Shown: positions 61,675-64,000 of the stretch, piece after piece
Numbering within the stretch: the first letter of the stretch is position 1
Layout: every line of letters starts with the position of its first letter
From: Microtetraspora malaysiensis
Lineage (GTDB): Bacteria; Actinomycetota; Actinomycetes; Streptosporangiales; Streptosporangiaceae
DNA: 64,000 bases
Reading direction: 5' to 3'
Assembly (NCBI RefSeq): GCF_001528665.1
Contig: NZ_BBYJ01000024.1
Location: 138,093 to 202,092 of the forward strand
Made by a program: the position numbers and the translations under genes
Notes under the pieces: generated by a model
The model's database searches: none
What the model was told of the DNA's origin: nothing
What the model saw: the letters and a program-made list of their open reading frames with translations, nothing else

Positions 61675-62088
61675 GTGCACACTCCCCAGCGCCGCCGACC
61701 TTCCTGGCCGGTCCGGCTCACCATCGTGCTCGCCGCCATCGCGTCCCTGACCGGCGCGGTGGGCATCTCCCCCGCCAACGCGTCGGTCTACGGCTCCTGC
61801 ACCATCTCCCGATGCTCCGACGCACGTTCGGCCAGCTCGATCTGGGCCGCCAAGGGGTACCCCACCAGCGGCGGGTGGTACTCCTGGCCGGACGGCAAGT
61901 ACAACTACACTGGCGGGCGCTTCTACAACCGCGAGGGCCAACTCCCCAGCGGCGCCACCTACTACGAGTACGACGTGTACTCCCGGGCGCAGGGCGCCGC
62001 GCGCGACGCGTACCGGATCGTCGTCAACCGCAGCACCGGCGCGGTCTGGTTCTCGCCGAACCACTACACCGACTTCTACAGGCTCTAG
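61675..62088 (+). CDS. secreted barnase/RNase Sa-type ribonuclease
   Basis: 137 residues. A signal peptide (LTIVLAAIASLTGAVG, cleavage after ANA) is followed by a compact ribonuclease N1/T1 (barnase) domain: GGWYSWPDGKYNYTGGRFYN, ATYYEYDVYSR, DAYRIVVNRSTGAVWFSPNH and YTDFYRL. The expected catalytic residues are Glu98, Arg114 and His130. Two cysteines near the mature N-terminus (SCTISRCS) may pair. GTG 61675 follows AAGGAGG. The inhibitor gene starts nine bases downstream, so host RNA is protected during export. Role: extracellular RNA degradation or interbacterial toxin. Confidence 0.88.
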   Translation: MHTPQRRRPSWPVRLTIVLAAIASLTGAVGISPANASVYGSCTISRCSDARSASSIWAAKGYPTSGGWYSWPDGKYNYTGGRFYNREGQLPSGATYYEYDVYSRAQGAARDAYRIVVNRSTGAVWFSPNHYTDFYRL

Positions 62089-62096
62089 GACCTCCC

Positions 62097-62471
62097 ATGA
62101 CAGGCGCACGTCCGCTGCCGCGTTGGCTGACGGTGACCACCGATCCGGCGCCGGCGATCGTCGACGGGCGAGCGTGCCGGACCCGCGCCGCCTTCTTCGA
62201 GGAGGTGGCGCGGGCCCTGCGCTTCCCTGAGTACTTCGGCCGCAACTGGGACGCCCTCACCGACTCCCTGCGGGACGCGACGCGCGCGGGGAAGGTCGCC
62301 CTGATCGTGGAGTACGCCGAGGAACTGCTCGCCGTCGAGCCTCCCGAGCAGTTCGCCACCTTGCTGGCCGTCCTGGCCGAGGCCGCCGACGCCGGGCTGA
62401 CCATGACGCTGTGCACCGACCCCGCCCACGAGGCCCTGCTCCGCCGGCGAATCGCTGCCGCCCTGACATGA
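62097..62471 (+). CDS. barstar family ribonuclease inhibitor
   Basis: 124 residues. The core LRFPEYFGRNWDALTDSLRD is the barstar signature, where the helix and acidic residues plug the barnase active site. RTRAAFFEEVARAL precedes it and KVALIVEYAEELLAVEPPEQ follows. There is no signal peptide, so it guards the cytoplasm. It directly follows the ribonuclease gene. The overlapping 49-base toxin/inhibitor junction is duplicated at 33784-33832. Confidence 0.88.
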   Translation: MTGARPLPRWLTVTTDPAPAIVDGRACRTRAAFFEEVARALRFPEYFGRNWDALTDSLRDATRAGKVALIVEYAEELLAVEPPEQFATLLAVLAEAADAGLTMTLCTDPAHEALLRRRIAAALT

Positions 62472-62612
62472 TCCGATCGTTGCCAGGTGGCCGAGGCCAT
62501 GGACGGGCGGGAGAGCTGATCACTGCCGGGCTGGCGCGGCCGGCGGTCAATGGTGTGTACATCGCCTGGGCGGTCGCGGTGGCCCGGCATACGGCCTGAC
62601 CTGGGTGGCGGG

Positions 62613-63239
62613 TCAGGTACCGAGTCGTTCCTGCCACGGGTGCCGGCCGTGCTCGGTCGCCAACGCCTCGCGCAGCCAGGCCGCCTGCTCCCGGGTCAGA
62701 TGGGGCAGCACCTGCTCGAAGTCCAGTTCGTCCTTGGGGCGTGTGGCCCTGGCCTTGAACAGCAGTTGGATCTCCGGGGTGAGGCGGAGGAAGCCCTGCG
62801 TGGAGATGCCGATCGAGGCGAGCGGGCGGCGGATGCGCGCGTCACGCCGATAGACCCACTCGTCGCCGTCGGCCTCGTCGAGCAGCAGCTGGAATCGCCA
62901 CGGTCCGCCCGGGTGCTCACGCACCCAGATGTCGTGGACATGGGCCGGCAGCGGTTCGCCGACCGGCCACGGCCGCAGCTCTCCCGGCGGATCGGCCGCG
63001 TGCACATCCCAGTCGGCCAGCAACGCGCGTACGGCCACCTGGTCACGGCGCAGGACATTGATGTCCACGTCTCCGTGCTCACGATAAGAGCGGCCGACCG
63101 CCAGTTCGATCGCGTACCCGCCGCTCACCCACCACGGGGCAGCGAGGTTCTGAAACAGCGCGACGACCGCATCCAGCGGCGCCGCCTCCCATGGCCCCAA
63201 CGGTGTCTCGGTGCGCGGCATTGACTCATCATCACCCAT
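62613..63239 (-). CDS. nucleotidyltransferase-fold protein (aminoglycoside adenylyltransferase-like)
   Basis: 208 residues. WWVSGGYAIELAVGRSYREH with GDVDINVLRRDQ is the Pol-beta-like nucleotidyltransferase core (GG...R-x-H-x-D-x-D) seen in ANT(2'')/LinB-type and related uncharacterised proteins. VHDIWVREHPGGPWRFQLLL and IQLLFKARATRPKDELDFEQ complete the fold. A role in antibiotic modification or as a MNT-type antitoxin-like enzyme is possible; there is no HEPN partner. The start may also be ATG 63221. A short remnant of a relative is at 24308-24364. It diverges from the NACHT-type gene. Confidence 0.8.
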   Translation of the reverse strand: MGDDESMPRTETPLGPWEAAPLDAVVALFQNLAAPWWVSGGYAIELAVGRSYREHGDVDINVLRRDQVAVRALLADWDVHAADPPGELRPWPVGEPLPAHVHDIWVREHPGGPWRFQLLLDEADGDEWVYRRDARIRRPLASIGISTQGFLRLTPEIQLLFKARATRPKDELDFEQVLPHLTREQAAWLREALATEHGRHPWQERLGT

Positions 63240-63376
63240 GAGCACAAGGCGGGCGAAGCGTTTTTATCCAGCAACTCCTCGAGAATCCGGACACCGTCCT
63301 GGAGCTGTCTGAAAGCACTACACCGGCATGCCCCGCCAAGGCAGGATCTTTGCGATACGCGATGACGGGAGTGGAC

Positions 63377-64000
63377 ATGCCAGGCATCGAGGCGGCGGTG
63401 GCGGGTGCGGGTAAGGCGATCGCCGAGCGGGCCGTCCGCGAATGGCTCACCATCAGGGCGGCTGACCGGGACCGCAAGGCCGACCTCACCGAGCTGATCC
63501 GGGTCAGCTTCCGGGACCGGGTCGTCCGACGCAAACTCGAGCATCAGATCACCGGGGTGGCGCTGGCCGTCGAGGACCGGCTCGGCGATCTGCTGGAACG
63601 GGAGTTCCGCGGGCTCGACACCGACGCGCGCTCGGCCGTTCTGTTCGAGGTGGTCGACGCGCTCCGCGCGGCGGACCTGACCGACACGGCGCTGCTGGCC
63701 ACCGACGCGGACCCGGCCGCTCTGACTGAGCGGATCACGGCGGCGATGCCCGCGCCGAAGCTCGGTGCGGCCGAGGACCGGCTGTTCGCGATCCTGCTGG
63801 CCGAGTGCGTGGAGTGCCTGGTCGGCATGGTGCGGGAGCTGCCGCAGTTCCTGCCGCGGGCCGCGACCGAAAGCCTGACCCGGCTGAGCGGGCTGGCCGA
63901 GTCCATGGAGCGGCTGCTGGCCCGGATGCCGGTGCGTTCCCTGGACGCGCCGGAAGGCAGCCAGGACGACGCTGCCTTCGAACACCGCTACCTCGCGTTC
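63377..64000 (+). CDS. N-terminus of an NNH-NACHT (NLR-like) protein, cut by the window
   Basis: 208 codons run open to the last base. The text PGIEAAVAGAGKAIAERAVR, LTELIRVSFRDRVVRRKLEH, DLLEREFRGLDTDARSAVLF, PVRSLDAPEGSQDDAAFEHR and YLAF resembles the NACHT N-terminal helical (NNH) domain of actinobacterial STAND NTPases, which is followed by a NACHT ATPase. Such proteins are a family with known antiphage members. The NTPase itself lies outside the window, so the call rests on the N-terminal domain only. GGGAG precedes the ATG at 63377; in-frame ATG 63362 and GTG 63371 are alternatives. Confidence 0.72.
   Translation, partial: MPGIEAAVAGAGKAIAERAVREWLTIRAADRDRKADLTELIRVSFRDRVVRRKLEHQITGVALAVEDRLGDLLEREFRGLDTDARSAVLFEVVDALRAADLTDTALLATDADPAALTERITAAMPAPKLGAAEDRLFAILLAECVECLVGMVRELPQFLPRAATESLTRLSGLAESMERLLARMPVRSLDAPEGSQDDAAFEHRYLAF

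Noticed and set aside
1-64000. CRISPR array, prophage or integrative element boundaries.
   Set aside because: No regularly spaced identical repeats, integrase, tRNA-flanked attachment site or phage structural genes were seen. The only mobile sequences are a decayed ISL3 element and an IS1182-like fragment.

Overview
The window reads as a chromosomal segment of a high-GC, multicellular-type actinobacterium, probably of the Streptosporangiales/Streptomycetales kind. The pointers are very GC-rich codons, many GTG starts, GTGA/ATGA gene overlaps, LCP-family wall enzymes, DUF1707, AraC-cupin and ROK regulators, and NNH-NACHT-type proteins. No rRNA, tRNA, CRISPR array or replication origin was seen. 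It looks like an accessory, arm-like region: intact metabolic operons alternate with gene fragments, one decayed insertion sequence and small candidate conflict systems.

Layout. 0-1 kb: short direct repeats, an unidentified remnant and an MFS fragment. 1-7 kb (minus strand): glucose-6-phosphate dehydrogenase-like protein, GH15 glucan/trehalose hydrolase, zinc alcohol dehydrogenase, YibE/F membrane protein. 7-10 kb (plus): a yybP-ykoY-type (Mn2+) riboswitch in front of a CaCA cation exchanger, then an LCP ligase. 10-13.2 kb: OmpA-domain lipoprotein, small secreted protein, alpha/beta hydrolase. 13.1-15.8 kb: ohr fragment, an NAD(P)H-binding reductase diverging from an AraC regulator, an internally deleted GNAT gene. 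15.9-19.3 kb: AvtA-like aminotransferase and a membrane-anchored solute-binding protein with no transporter. 19.8-21.5 kb: a two-gene cassette of a divergent DprA/SLOG protein and a zinc-ribbon phosphoribosyltransferase. 21.6-24.1 kb: a second reductase/AraC module. 24.6-29.6 kb: branched-chain-type ABC transporter with a fused permease-ATPase. 29.6-33 kb: lipoprotein, IS1182-like fragment and a secreted Asp-box propeller protein.

33-38 kb is a gene graveyard (MmyB regulator fragment, ribonuclease/barstar junction fragment, RibD/DHFR-like pseudogene, frameshifted ISL3 element) with intact DUF1707 and two small hypothetical genes in between. 38-40 kb: a [2Fe-2S] thioredoxin-like ferredoxin, a small unknown and a DUF1275 membrane protein. 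40.5-43.4 kb: a compact operon for a three-subunit cobalt enzyme of the thiocyanate hydrolase/nitrile hydratase family with its P15K-like activator and a cobalt transporter. 43.8-46.4 kb: TetR regulator and DHA2 efflux pump, divergent. 46.5-56.3 kb: a ROK regulator, M81 peptidase and ROK kinase diverging from a complete dipeptide-type ABC transporter, with a good promoter and candidate operator between them. 56.4-58.3 kb: TetR repressor and quinone-oxidoreductase-like enzyme. 58.4-61.5 kb: SRPBCC protein with an N-terminal frame problem, glutamine amidotransferase, membrane acyltransferase. 61.7-62.5 kb: secreted barnase-like ribonuclease and barstar inhibitor. 62.6-64 kb: nucleotidyltransferase-fold protein and the N-terminus of an apparent NACHT (NLR-like) protein running off the window.

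The strongest leads for new biology are the DprA-like/phosphoribosyltransferase cassette (19.8-21.5 kb), the truncated NNH-NACHT gene (63.4 kb to the end), the riboswitch-controlled exchanger with its mutually exclusive hairpin (7.0-7.2 kb), and the ribonuclease/barstar pair with a decayed second copy 28 kb away. All identifications come from reading motifs by eye; no database search was run.
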